Of a stretch of 64,000 nt of DNA, positions 11,792 to 22,539 are shown piece by piece (positions within the stretch are counted from its first letter, which is position 1; every line of letters starts with the position of its first letter). Source of the DNA: Neoceratodus forsteri (taxonomy: Eukaryota > Chordata > Ceratodontiformes > Ceratodontidae); the NCBI GenBank assembly GCA_016271365.2, contig CM057455.1, positions 1,557,660,501 to 1,557,724,500 on the forward strand. Reading direction: 5' to 3'. A model generated the notes under the pieces. The model was not told the origin of the DNA and searched no databases. It saw only the letters and a list, made by a program, of their open reading frames with translations. The position numbers and the translations under genes were made by a program.

Positions 11792-13489
11792 CAGGTCTGT
11801 AGTTTTCTGCCTCTGCCTTGCTCCCACTTTTGTGAAGGGGAATCACATTCGCCTTCTTCCAGTCCTCAGGTACCACACCATCCTCCCATGATTTGTTAAA
11901 AAGGGTAGTCAGTGGTGTTTAGGTCTCCCCGTAGTTCTTTCAGAATTCTGGGGTGAATCCCATCAGGCCCCGTTGCCTTGTCCACCTTGAGTTTTAGAAG
12001 TTCTTTCAGGACCCTTTCTTCTGTGCATGGACTGGTATTGACCCCTTCCATCCAGAGTGCTTCTATTGTTTTGTTTAGATACATTCCCCTCCTCTTCTTT
12101 TGTGAATACTGAACAAAAGTATTCATTCAGTATGTCTACCTTTTCACTGTCACCCTCTATCCACCCCATTCCCCTTTATTAAGCCTCACTATCCCTCCCT
12201 TGGCCTTTCTTTGCTCACGAATGTACCTATAAAAGGTTTTATCCCCTTTCTTAACTGAGTTGGCTATTTTTTCCTCAGTTTGGGCCTTTGCTATTCTGAC
12301 TGCCTTCCCTGCTTCCTTCTGCTTTAACTGATAGAGTTCTCTTTCCTGCCCCTTCCATGTGATTCCTTATACTTTCTAAATGCTATGTTTTTCTCCCTAA
12401 CCTTCCCCGCCATCTCTTTTAAGAACCATAGTGTTTTTTTCCTTCATTTTGTTTTATTTGCTTCGCACAAAGGCTTGTTGCCTCTGTGATGGCAGTTTTG
12501 ATTTTGCCCCTTTGTTCCTCCACCCCTCGTTCCTGCCCTTTTGCCAGTGCATTCCCTAGGCACTCTCCCGTTCTGCAAAAGTCAGCCTTCCAAAAGTCCA
12601 GTACCCTTGCTTTTGCATGGCTTGACTCTATAGCTGTGTTTATTGTGAACCACACTGTCTGGTGGTCGCTTGTTCCCAGATGGCTACCCCTTTCTAAATC
12701 TGAGATCCTCTCACCATTCCCGTTTAAGAGTAGCAGGTCTAAGACTGCTCCCTCCTGAATGGGTTCCAACACTAGCTGCCTGAGGCATGTCCCCCTGTAG
12801 GGCATCGAAAATAACTCTTCTATTGGATATGGCTGCAGCAAATATGCTTCAGTCAACATCTGACATATTCAGGTCCCCCATCAACACGATCTCCCCTTTT
12901 TCTGCCAATCTAAGGATGCCTCCTATCATTTCCTTGTCCATGTCTTCCCCCTGAGATGGGGATCTGTATACAACCCTGTGCAGACTGTGGTGCCATTTCC
13001 TGTCTCCAAGGTGACTCACAGTGCCTCCTCTCCTCCCTGTTTACCCTTTGCTTTGATCCCCTCCCCTATGTAGAGATCTACTCCTCCTACTCTTTTACCC
13101 TCCCTGTCCCTCCTGTAGATTGTATACCCTGGTATATTGACATCTCAGTCATGGTTCTGTGTGTACCAGGTTTCTGTGACTGCCACGATATCCAGGTGTC
13201 CCTCTTCCATTAATGCCACTAGTTCAGGAAGCTTGTTACCCAGACTATGGGCATTGGTACTCATTGCCATCGATTTTTTTGATAGCCTTGCCACTTTTAG
13301 CCCCATCCCTGTACTTACTGCCTTTGCCTTATTCTCCATTTACTCCTGCCCTGCCCCCTTTTGACCTCTCTACCTTGGTGTCAACCTCGCTAACTACCCT
13401 GTTTTGGGGGGGAGGCTGGGAATTCCCTGCTCCTTTTTTGTGCCTTCCCCCTTGGCTAGTTTAAAAGCATGCCAATGAAACATTTAAAC

Positions 13490-13776
13490 CTGTCACCTAG
13501 GATCCTGGTTCCCCTCCCAGACAGATGCAGACCACCGTGCCACTATAGGCCTGTATCCCTCTAGGCGGACCCCCAGTCCCCAGTGAAGCCAAAACTTTGT
13601 ACTCCGCACCTGTTTTTCAACCATTCATTGAATCCCAGGATGAGGAGTACCCCAGCCTCACCCATGCCATAGACAGGCAGCACCTCTGAGAAGGTTACCA
13701 TGCATGGTACTTGTCTAAGGCCCCTCCTCAACTCCACAAACTCCTGCTGCAAAGCTCTGATAAGAATTTTTATCAA
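13490..13776 (-). pseudogene. CR1 ORF1 end with SGNH-hydrolase domain
   Basis: The minus-strand translation contains TFSEVLPV, GMGEA, a NEWLKNRCG stretch and GFGF, followed after a frame change by GLHLSGRGTRILGDRF and a stop. This is the pattern of the SGNH (GDSL-like esterase) domain found in ORF1 of many CR1 and L2 LINEs. The (D)GLHLS block carries the catalytic Asp and His of the family. Here the histidine is present but the position before GLH reads Gly, so the catalytic Asp looks lost. The N-terminal part of ORF1 is absent. Confidence 0.65.
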
Positions 13777-13877
13777 GGCATGCGCTGTTTAGGTCTGTTT
13801 TGTTATATAGGTGTTAGCCCATACAATTGTTTTTTTGTTAAAACTTTACTGATATTTGAACCAGCATAAACGATACT

Positions 13878-16128
13878 AGCTGATGGGAACTAGCGACCAT
13901 CGAACAGTATGGTTCACAATAAACACAGCAATAGAATCAAGCCATACAAAGACAAAAGTACTGGACTTTAGGAGGGCTGACTTTGCCAAAATGGGTGAGT
14001 GCCTAAGGAATGCACTAGCAAATGGGCAGGAAGGAGGGGTGGAAGAACAATGGGGAATAATAAAAACTGCCATCACAGAGGTAACGAGCCTTTGTGTGAA
14101 GCAAATAAACAAAACAAGACAATGTAAGAAACCACTATGGTTCTCAAAGGAAGTGGCAGTGAAGGTTCAAGAGAAAAAGAAAGCATTCAGGAAGTACAAG
14201 GAATCGTAGAAGGAGCAGGACAGAGAACTGTATCAGTTAAAGCAAAGGAGGCTGGGAAGGCAGTGAGAACAGAAAGACCCAAACCGAGGAAAAGATAGCC
14301 AACTCGGTTAAGAAGAGGGATAAAACCTTTTATAGGTACATCAGGAGCAAAGGAAGACCAAGGGAGGATAGTGAGGCTTAATAAAGGGAGGGAGGGTGGG
14401 CAGAGGGAGACTGTAGAAAAGGCAGAGATACTAAACAAATATTTTTGCTCAGTATTTACAAATGAAGGGGGGGTACATAAACAAACAGTAGTAGCACTCT
14501 GATACGAAGTTGATACCAGCCCATTTACAGAAGAAAGGGTTCTGAAAGAACTCTTAAAACTGAAGGTGGACAAAGCAATGGGGCCTGATGGGATTCATCC
14601 CAGAATTCTAAAAGAGCTAAGGGTAGAACTAGTGACACCACTGACTACCCTTTTTAACAAATCATGGGAGGATAGGGTAGTACCCGAGGACTGGAGGAGG
14701 GCAGATGTGATTCCCCTTCACAAAAGTGGGAGCAAGGCAGAAGCAGGAAACTACAGACCTGTTAGTTTAACCTCAGTGATAGGGAAAATGATGGAATCAC
14801 TTGAAGGAAAGAATTGTCGAGTATCTAGAGGCCAGAGGGCACAGGACCCTAGGCAGCATGGATTCACAGCGGAAGGTTATGCCAGACTAATCTGATAGAT
14901 TTCTTTGACTGGGTGACCAAAGTAGTAGATCAGGAGGGGCTGTGGACATGGCCTACCTAGACTTTAGCAAGGCATTTGACACAGTCCCACACAAAAGATT
15001 AATATACAGTTAGCCAGCCTGGGAGTGGGTCCCAAGAGGACAGCCTCTGTAAAGAATTGGCTGGAAAATAGGACACAGAGAGTAATAGTAAATGGAGTCC
15101 ACTCAGAAGAAAGGAGGGTAACTAGTGGGTACCGCAGGGTTCAGTATTAGACGGTCCTCTTCAATGTCTTTATAAGCGACATTGCAGAAGGACTGGAAGG
15201 AAAGTATGTCTCTTTGCAGATGACACTAAGATCTGCAACAGAGTTGATGGTGGGGGTGGAAAGGATGAGAAGGGACTTGGCAAGGTTAGAGGAATGGTCA
15301 AATGTATGGCAGCCTAGATTCAATGCTAAGAAGTGAGGCAATGCACCTGGGAAACAAAAACCCAGGGGAAGAGTACACAATGGGGGGTGAGATACTAACA
15401 ACAACAAAAATGGAAAGGGACCTGGGGTAGTCATATCAGATGACCTAAAGGTGGGCAAGCAATGTGAGAGGGCAGCAAGAAGGGCTGGGGGATACTGGGA
15501 TGCATAGGGAGAGGCATCACCAGTAGAAAACAGGAAGTTATTATCCCTCTGTACAGAGCTGGTGAGACCCCATCTGGAGTACTGCGTGCAGTTCTGGAGA
15601 CCCAATCTCCGCAAAGACATAGACAGGATGGAAGCTGTCCAGAGGAGGGCTGGGGGGCAACTAAAATGGTGCAGGGTCTGCACCGGAAGACATATGAAGA
15701 GAGACTTAAGGAGCTTAATATGTATAGCCTCGAGGAAAGGAGGAGAGGGGGACATGATAGAAATGTTCAAGTACCTCAAGGAATCAACAAAGTCCAAGAG
15801 GGTAGCATCTTTCAAAAGAAGAGATGTGCAAGAACAAGAGGGCACAATTTGAAGATGGGGAGGCGGCTCAGAGGTAATTTAAGAAGTATTTTTTACAGAG
15901 AGGTTGTGGATGCATGGAGCGGCCTTCCAGAGGAGGTTGTGGAGTCAAAATCAGTGGTGGAATTCAAGCATGCATGGGACAGTCATAAGGCAATTCTGGG
16001 GGGTTGGGGTAAGAAGAAGTAGGCTGCTGGTTAACTAGGATCTGCAGCTTATCCAGTAGGTAGGGAAATTGGCAGACTGGGTGGGCCAAGCGTTCCTTAT
16101 CTGCTGTCAAATTCTATGTTTCTATGAT
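13878..16128 (+). mobile_element. CR1-clade LINE, 5' truncated
   Basis: It starts inside the endonuclease (MGTSDHRTVWF at 13883) and runs to a TTCTATGTTTCTATG 3' end at 16110-16125. It is of the same subfamily as the left-hand CR1 and the one at 47600, judged by near-identical protein blocks. The bases ATGATAC after the 3' end and ACGATAC just before the 5' end may be a 7-bp target duplication with one change. Confidence 0.88.
13883..16022 (+). pseudogene. CR1 ORF2 remnant
   Basis: Blocks in order: endonuclease S-D-H block (13890), a basic linker ending RKYKES (14209), MGPDGIHPRILKEL (14575), EDWRRADVIPLHKSGSK (14690), QHGFT (14860), a DFSKAFDTV block (about 14960), FADD at 15213-15224, then the C-terminal PHLEYCVQFWR block (15565) and the ERLKELNMYSLEERR block (15700). 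Single-base losses break the frame repeatedly, for example after MMESL at about 14800, which lacks bases present in other copies. The reaction is target-primed reverse transcription; this copy is dead. Confidence 0.85.
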
Positions 16129-16134
16129 ACAAGG

Positions 16135-17588
16135 GATATGTTTCTGATCACATGCTGAAAAATATAAACCTGCATTTGTGGAAACATTCAGTAAAGTAAG
16201 TGTTTTAAAAAAAACTGAAAATCCATTTATATCTTCTCGGCATCCTTCTGGCAGCAGGGAAGAAAGTAATTATGAGATTATGGTTAAAAATGTACTCTTC
16301 ATCAATCACACAGTGGGAGGACATAGTGTGGAATAGGTTACGATGGAAAAGCTCACAGCACAACTTAAAGGAGTACTATAGTCAGAATTTGCAAAAACAT
16401 AAGAGTACTGTATGTTGTGTAGAGTGTTTTGATTTATGTGTGCAGTCCTAGTGTGGCCTTGCCTTTGTCTGCTATTAATATTTTTTTGTAAATTAGTCTA
16501 CTAGTTTCATGGTAGTTTTATTGCCCCTGGGGATCTTCACCTTACCAAGGTTTATCGCTCTTCCTGTTCCTGCAGTGCCTCCTGTCCCACGTGACAGTGA
16601 CGTGTCTGTGACCACTGATTCAGCAAGCACTGATTTTCCTGTGGACATTAAAAAACTTGATGAAATTCAAGTTTAAGGATATTCTGGATAGTAGTAACAC
16701 AATACTACTGTTCATTATCTTTGTGTTGTATAGTGTGCAGTTAGTTTAATGATATCACATGTAGGATCTGGGACATGCCGTCCTATGTGTGTTTATTTTT
16801 ATCTGGGTAAGTTGACAGACAAAGTCCCATTTTCACCTGTGTCTCAGAAAAGATGGACAGCAGCAGTAATTGTAAATGTTTATATAGCACTTATTACAAC
16901 AAAAATCACAACAAAGTTTACATCGCTATTAACTGCTGTGAGAAACTGGACTTGGCATCAGTAGACTCATAGTTCTTGTTTGAATTTATAAGGCCTGAAT
17001 GTGTTTGTTAGGGTTGTGCAAATACTTCATTTCAGATATTCAGTCAAGTATTTGTATTCGGGGGACAAAATATTTTGCATTTATAAATTTACAAAGGATT
17101 TAAATTAAGATAACATTTAAAATGCTTTTACTCCCTCAGGTGGTCATGGTTAGCCCCCTTGGCCATCCCTCTCCCCATCCCCATGTCTAACTCTCTTTCC
17201 TGTCCACTTCCTACCTTCTCTTTTGTCCCGCGCTTGTTGAAAAATATAAGAACTCCATATGCTGGCTCAGTGTCTTCTTACTTATATTCCTCACCCTAGT
17301 CTGACACCATCCCTAAACTATCATATTTGACATTGTGTTCCCCTCCTACCCTGATCCATGATTTGAGGGGCCAGTAGCAGATAAAATCCAGCTTGTCAGT
17401 CACCCCTTGTCCTACAGCATACCCATTCCATTAGAAGTAAAGTAGTGACAGTCAGTAGGGCCAGAAGGCATGTGATCACACTGGAGGGGGCGGGGCAGTT
17501 GCATGATTGCTGAAGACAGGCAGACTGATTAGTTTGCCTGGCATCATCAGTGATGTAGCTGCTCTCCCCCCCCCCCACATGCTCATGT
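16135..17588. other. No gene seen
   Basis: Mostly A+T-rich sequence without a supported gene. A TTTATATAGCACTTATTACAA stretch near 16880, followed by AAAGTTTACATCGC, resembles the tail block common to several vertebrate LINE/SINE families (compare 36840), but too little is left to classify. Confidence 0.45.
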
Positions 17589-17890
17589 GCCTGCTTGCAC
17601 TATTATTCTTCTAATGGTACGTGTACACTGCTTGCACTACTTTATCTCTAATGGTATGTGTACACTGCTTGCACTACTTTACCTCTAATAGTATGTGTAC
17701 ACTGCTTGCACTACTTTACCTCTAATAGTATGTGTATACTGCTTGCACTACTTTACCTCTAATGGTATATGTACACTGCTTGCACTACATTACCTCTAAT
17801 GGTACGTGTACACTGCTTGCACTACTTTACGTCTTATGGTACCTGTACACTGCTTGCATTACTTTACTTCTAATGGTACATGCACACTGT
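17589..17890. repeat. Minisatellite, 37-bp unit, about 8 copies
   Basis: The unit CTAATGGTACGTGTACACTG plus CTTGCACTACTTTACCT recurs with an exact 37-base period. Unit starts are at 17611, 17648, 17685, 17722, 17759, 17796, 17833 and 17870, with a partial unit before the first. Units differ by only a few substitutions. There are no spacers, so it is not a CRISPR array. Reading frames through it give only a repetitive peptide and are not genes. Confidence 0.95.
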
Positions 17891-18453
17891 TGGAGGAAAG
17901 GGTCAACCAACTAGCCATGGTTTACTTAGACTGCCCTCTCCCAAATCATAGCTCAGGGCATGATGTAAAATATGAAATTATGAGGACTAGGGGGGAACCA
18001 GACTAGAGAAGGGGGCATGAGTAAGAAGGCGCTGTCAGCTACTGGCATAGTGCCAGCAGCGAACACATGTAATAATATGGAATATGTATTTTTTTTTTTT
18101 TTTTGTCAAATGTGGGACAGTGGGGGAGGTGGGTGGGAAAAGATTGGGATATAGAAGAGGTGTCTAAGGGAATAGCCCAGGCCATCTAGGGAGGGTTTAT
18201 TTGATTTTTTTATATACAGACTAGGTGGACCCTTGGTCTCCTTCTGCTGTCTTTTTTTCTATGTTCCTCTATTTTTTTTCCATGTAACTGTGGCTGCAAT
18301 TTGTTATTCGATTCAGAATAATGAATAGCAAATTACTTGCGAACCGTGGTGGCTGGGAACAGTGATGTGTCAGGTTCAGTCCCCTAGTGTTTCTACTTAA
18401 ATTCAAAGAGACACAGCATTGGAGTAATAGTAGGTGCAAGTCGATGAACTATA
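17891..18453. other. No gene seen
   Basis: Non-coding DNA with T runs near 18090 and 18250. Nothing recognisable was found on either strand. Confidence 0.4.
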
Positions 18454-18605
18454 TTACAAAACTGCAAAACATCCAGCAGACAAAAAGTCAGACAACAAAC
18501 AGGGTGAGCCCTGTTTTTTTTTGGGGGGGGGGTCCACTCCAAAATAAGTGCAAGGTTTTCTTTTTTTATTTTGCTTTTTGTTTGCTGGATGTTTGCAGCT
18601 TTACA
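18454..18605. repeat. Stem-loop (foldback) element
   Basis: The left arm contains CTGCAAAACATCCAGCAGAC (18461-18481 area) and the right arm its near reverse complement GTTTGCTGGATGTTTGCAG (18571-18598 area). Arms are about 37 bp with few mismatches and surround roughly 75 bp with a G run. It is probably a small non-autonomous inverted-repeat element. Confidence 0.6.
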
Positions 18606-18767
18606 TGAAATGTCATCCTCGCTCATCCTCCCACTTGGAGGAGGTGAGCATCCTGTGGGATACTGAGCCTCCTCCTCCCTCTGACAGCCTCAGTTTATTC
18701 CCAGACTTGGGTTTCCAGGACCCAAGTGGCTGCCTGCCACTGCACTGCTGGGCTGGCTGACCCTAAA

Positions 18768-19584
18768 CAGGTAAGATCAATGCAAAGAAGTGCAACATCA
18801 TGCAATTGGAGGTGCAGAAATCCAAGGGAGGAGTACAAGATGGCGGAAGAGGTACTGATGGCCCCCAATCAAGAACGGGACCTGGGTGTAATCATATCTG
18901 ATGACCTAAAGGTAACCAAACAATGTGAGAAGGCTGTGGGGACAGCCAGTGGGATGCTAGGGTGCATAGGGAGATGTATTACCAGCAGAAAAAAGGTGGT
19001 TATGCCACTGTACAGATCACTAATGAGACCTCATCTGAAGTACTATGTCCAGTTCTGGAGGCCACATCTCTGGAATGACATAGGCAAAATAGAGGCAGTC
19101 CAGAGAAGGGCAACAAAAATGGTGCAAGGACTGCATCAAAAGTCATATGAGGAAAGACTAGAGGACCTCAATATGTATTCCCTGGAGAAGAGGAGAGAGA
19201 GGGGAGATATGATAGAGACATTCAAATACCTCAGGGGTATAAACAAGGTACAGGGGGTAACATCTTTCAGAAAAAAAATGTGTACAAGAACAAGGGGCAT
19301 GATATGAGACTAGAGGGGTAAGCTCAGGGGCAGCGTGAGGAAATACTTTTTTACAGAAAGAGTAGTGGATGCTTTTAACAGCCTCTCTGCAGAGGTGGTG
19401 GGGCCAAAACAGTAGGTGAATTCAAGAATGTGTGGGATAGACATAAGAGTACTCTAGCAACAGGGAAGAGAGGGTAAGCCACAGATCAACTAGGGTCTGT
19501 GGTAATGCATTAGGTAGGGAAAAGTGGCAGACTAGATGGGCCACAGGGTCCTTATCTGCCGTCACCTTCTATATTTCTATGTTA
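18768..19584 (+). mobile_element. CR1-clade LINE, 3' fragment
   Basis: It begins within the RT thumb region (NAKKC-like block at 18780) and encodes the C-terminal part of ORF2 almost unbroken to about 19300: ERDLGVIISDDLKV, MRPHLKYYVQFWRPHL, VQRRATKMVQGLHQKSYEERL and YSLEKRRERGDMIETFKYL. The 3' end has TGGCAGACTAGATGGGCC and TTCTATATTTCTATGTT. It is a different subfamily from the 13878 copy. A possible RNA-binding thumb remains, but there is no palm and no activity. Confidence 0.85.
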
Positions 19585-19589
19585 AACCA

Positions 19590-20410
19590 CCCTGCCTCCT
19601 AAAACAAGCCTTTTAAACCTGGACCACCCAGTATATATAGAACTCCAACATTAAGTGCATGTACTTGCCAGACCTGGTTCAAATCCAACAAAGGTTCACA
19701 GCTGCTAGTCAGACATTCTCAAATTCTGAAGAAGCTTTGCTGCCCATCTATAGTTTGTGTGTTAGTTTGAGGGACTATCTGTTACTACCTGTATAAGGAT
19801 GCTGTGTTGTGCTTGATCTGCTAGTCAGTCCAAGATTTGGCTCTCATGGCATTCCAGTGAACTTTCTCATTCTAGGGAGCCATACTGAAGGTTGCTGTGC
19901 ATGGAGTTTGCTCCCCTTGGGAGGGACATGAAATGCAAGCATCCTGATCAGCATTCACAGCATGGATTCGGTATGTGATGTTGCCATAAGGTGTAGATGC
20001 TTGCATTTGCTACACCACTCTGCTAATATCAGTAGGTGGCACTTTGGGGGTGGGCGCTGGGAAATTATACAGCAGGAAAAATGAAGTTGAGAATTTCCAA
20101 CCTAATGCTGTCCAGTGTCACTGGTACTCTGAAAGAAGGAAAACAAGTGATTCATTAATTCACTCGCTTGTTCTTGTTTTTATCGTTTAACCATTGCATG
20201 ACCAGTGAGGGTTTCTAACATCTATGATGTTGCGTGGCTATATTACTGCCATGTTTAGTGACACTGGGCTTTTTCAACTTAGTATTTAACTACTATGTTT
20301 TTTTTTGTCTTTTATGTAAGTAATTGTGACATAGAGAAATGTTTTGGCAAACAACAAATGTTGGAACATACATGTTCGGGTGAATTTTTACTTATTTCAA
20401 AAGTAGCATT
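19590..20410. other. No gene seen
   Basis: About 0.8 kb without a supported feature on either strand. Confidence 0.4.
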
Positions 20411-20416
20411 TATCAG

Positions 20417-20680
20417 TGTTCAGTGGCTTAGTAGGTAGCACGTTCATCTCTGAGGCCGGAAGATCAGAATGTCATGGGCTCTAGCCTCACACCAGATTCT
20501 CATGGCAATACCCATAATTGACACTGTAGTGTAGTACGGGGGGGGGGGGTCCTCTGTGGAGGTGCCGTCCTTTGGCTGAGATGTTAAACCACTGTGCTGC
20601 CCATTTCTGGTCACTGTACAGGTGGAAGTTAAAGATCTCATGGCACTTATTAAAGAAGTGTAAGGGAATTTGTATTGTGA
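20417..20680 (+). mobile_element. tRNA-derived SINE with conserved central block
   Basis: The 5' part contains TGGCTTAGTAGGTAGCAC (20426), a good match to an RNA polymerase III A box, and a weak B-box-like GGGCTCTAGCCTC about 50 bases on. Downstream is GGTGCCGTCCTTTGGCTGAG with ATGTTAAACCAC and GATCTCATGGCACTTATTAA. I recognise this as a central domain shared by widespread vertebrate SINEs, but I cannot assign the named family. A run of G interrupts it at 20538. It is non-coding and depended on a LINE for movement. Confidence 0.7.
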
Positions 20681-20984
20681 AACAAACCAGGACCTAACAA
20701 TATCAGTCACTCAGAAGAATATAAACAAAAAATACAGCTAAATCTGAAAAAGAAAAGAAAGAAAATTATATACAATGCCAAAATTGTGAAATCACCCATA
20801 ACCATAAACTATGTATGTGAATGGAAGGATTAGACTAAAGAAAATCTGAAAAAAATGAGCAATAATGTTCATGGTAACAGCTCATGGTTGCAGATCATTC
20901 AGGACCTTGAAACTCTAACGTTCTTTGTACTAAAAATAAAACTTCTTGACAGTAAATTATTCAGTCTCAGTCACCCAATACATG

Positions 20985-21047
20985 TTATGCCATGTATCTG
21001 ATAAGTTATGCCATTTATCTCATAAGTTATGCCATTTATCTCATAAG
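20985..21047. repeat. 21-bp tandem repeat, 3 units
   Basis: TTATGCCATTTATCTCATAAG recurs at 20985, 21006 and 21027 with an exact 21-base period. Confidence 0.9.
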
Positions 21048-21209
21048 TTAACATTGGGAAATATTGTGAATTCTGACCTACAGATATTATTAAACTCAGC
21101 AGATATTGTGCAGATTTATTCCTGGAATGTAAAACATGTCTGCTGTAAGGAAAACGACATCTACTAAGCCATATGTGCCATTTAAGGCAGGTAAATACTG
21201 TAAATCGAA

Positions 21210-21360
21210 TAATAGATAGGAGACTGTGTATTACCAGGCTGTAATACCATCGAGAGGTTCTGGTGACATGTGAACCTCGAGAGAAAAGCCGAAGAGGTTC
21301 CAGCATGTCACCAAAACCTCGAGATGGTATTATAGCCGAGTGATACATAGTCCCCTATTT
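21210..21360. repeat. Long hairpin (foldback element), family A
   Basis: Arms of about 70 bp: GGAGACTGTGTATTACC ... GGTTCTGGTGACATGTGAAC on the left pairs with GTTCCAGCATGTCACCAAAAC ... GTGATACATAGTCCCC on the right, with about a dozen differences. The centre reads CCTCGAGAG-AAAGC-GAAGAGG. The hairpin at 52026-52203 has the same centre, so these are two copies of one family. Confidence 0.75.
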
Positions 21361-21989
21361 TTTATTTTTTTGCAGTATATGGATCCAGGGAGTTTTGAAG
21401 TTGTCATGCAGGCTGCCTAATTGTGGCACTGGTATACTTTCAATTTCTCTACACTCACTGTTACATGTCAGAAAATTGCTCTGGAGAGGTAAGTGAAGGG
21501 TCTGTTTTTTTTGTTTGTTTGTTTGTTTTTTTAAGTAGTATCTAGGTTTCCTTCATTTTTTTTAATGAACTGGTACAGCCTGGTGCAGTGTGATCCTTTG
21601 TTTAATGTCCCCTCATCCCCTCCAGAGCTGCAGCAGCTTTTCTGTCGTCATCTTTCTCGCTTTCTTTCTGCCATAGCCATATGCTTGATGGGGCTTCAGA
21701 ACCACAGCAGGCAAGCAGCGTGATTTCTTTAAAAAAAATAGCTTATAATGCGTGAGGGCTGGGAATCTTAGGACCATGGTAGGGTGGAAGATTAGCAGGC
21801 TCCCTGTGGTATTGGTTGAAGAGCCTCTGGAGCAGAACTTCGGGCCCGGATGGGGTAGTATGGGAATGTCTAGGCTACCATGTAATATACATAGATGTGT
21901 GTATGGGTGTATGTATGGGTGTGAGTGTGTATGCGTGCATATACACAGATATTGTATACATAAATAAGTATGATTGTAGTTAATATTTT
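21361..21989. other. No gene seen
   Basis: Non-coding; TGTTTGTTTGTTTG near 21510 and a TG/TATG-rich run at 21895-21950 are simple-sequence stretches. Confidence 0.4.
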
Positions 21990-22138
21990 ATCATAGTCAA
22001 TATATAGTTCTGATGTACTGGACCCTGATGTACATAGTTTTGGGTTTGATGAAGTTCATGTTTGTCTTTTTTTTTTTTTGTATGGAATATGAATGTTGTG
22101 TATAAAATCTTTTCAATAAAAATATGCAAAAAAAAAAA
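21990..22138 (+). mobile_element. L1-like LINE 3' end with poly(A)
   Basis: The sequence GTATGGAATATGAATG ... TTTTCAATAAAAATATGC followed by a run of about 11 A looks like the 3' untranslated end of an L1-type LINE: a T-rich stretch, then the AATAAA signal and an A tail. No ORF2 remains, so it is very short and 5' truncated. Confidence 0.45.
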
Positions 22139-22179
22139 GCTCTTAAAGCGAGCTATCCTCTATTTAACATCCCCAACCT

Positions 22180-22183
<4 letters not shown>

Positions 22184-22222
<39 letters not shown>

Positions 22223-22290
22223 CACCTCCCTCCATATGTGTGGGTGTGGGGGTGTGTGTGTGTGTGTGTGCGTGTGTCTCTCTCTCTCCT
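22184..22290. repeat. Microsatellites (CT)n and (TG)n
   Basis: A (CT)n run at 22184-22222 is followed by a TG-rich run at 22238-22277 and another short CT run. They lie just 3' of the poly(A) tail at 22138. Reading frames through them are low-complexity artefacts. Confidence 0.95.
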
Positions 22291-22429
22291 GCATGTATTT
22301 TATGGGGGAAATGAGAGCAGAGAACTTGGTCTTCTCATCAGTGGTCAGTTGGCTTGTATTGTACATGGCAATTACAGTAAAAAATGGCTCACACTGAGCA
22401 GGAGGAATTCTTCAGTGCACGATCCTGCA

Positions 22430-22492
22430 TCTGTCTTGTCACACTATCATTCAGGGCTTGTTCAAGCTCTGAATGATAGTATTACAAGATTT
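22430..22492. repeat. Small perfect-loop hairpin
   Basis: ACTATCATTCAGGGCTTG (22442) faces CAAGCTCTGAATGATAGT (ending 22480) with one mismatch in 18. With gaps the arms extend to about 26 bp (CTTGT...CAAG). It lies at the 3' edge of the Tx1-like LINE. Confidence 0.7.
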
Positions 22493-22539
22493 GAACGATG
22501 GTATTACGGGATTCAGACTGTTGTATTATGGGGGAATTT

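Larger units (their letters stand above)
10060..13339 (-). pseudogene. CR1 ORF2 (endonuclease-reverse transcriptase), broken
   Basis: In order on the minus strand: the endonuclease start with STNAHSLGNK and the AVTETW block (13339-13145); its end with HLGTSDHQTVWF, the catalytic S-D-H block (12859-12419); the linker and DKATGPDGIHPRI, the first RT block (12126-11896); then, after a foreign insert, QHGFTVGRSCQ and a SKVFDTV block (11633-11229), where most copies have F-S-K-A-F-D. The catalytic FADD is at 10866-10877, with a duplicated SADD at 11168-11179. The C-terminal PHLEYCVQFW and VQRRATKMVQ blocks are at 10521-10270. The enzyme would nick DNA and copy the LINE RNA onto it. It cannot be made from this copy. 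Confidence 0.85.
9953..13790 (-). mobile_element. CR1-clade LINE, nearly full length, decayed
   Basis: Read on the minus strand it runs from the end of an ORF1 with an SGNH-hydrolase domain (13490-13776) through endonuclease (12419-13339), reverse transcriptase (10604-12126) and the CR1-type C-terminal region (10060-10521) to a 3' end. That end reads TGGGCAGACTGGGTGGGCC ... TCTATGTTTCTATGTG, the repeated TTTCTATG being a CR1 hallmark. It carries a 293-bp internal duplication (10604-11190) and a foreign insert of about 160 bp (11632-11791). Many stops and frameshifts make it inactive. It lies head to head with the CR1 at 13878. Confidence 0.88.

Noticed and set aside
15147..15845. 232-codon minus-strand open frame
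   Set aside because: Antisense to the plus-strand CR1 ORF2 at 13883-16022; no domain of its own.
17589..17890. Regular repeats that could suggest a CRISPR array
   Set aside because: Units are contiguous with no unique spacers and the DNA is animal.
22178..22366. Open frames with Leu/Ser or Arg/Glu runs
   Set aside because: They are translations of the (CT)n and (TG)n microsatellites.
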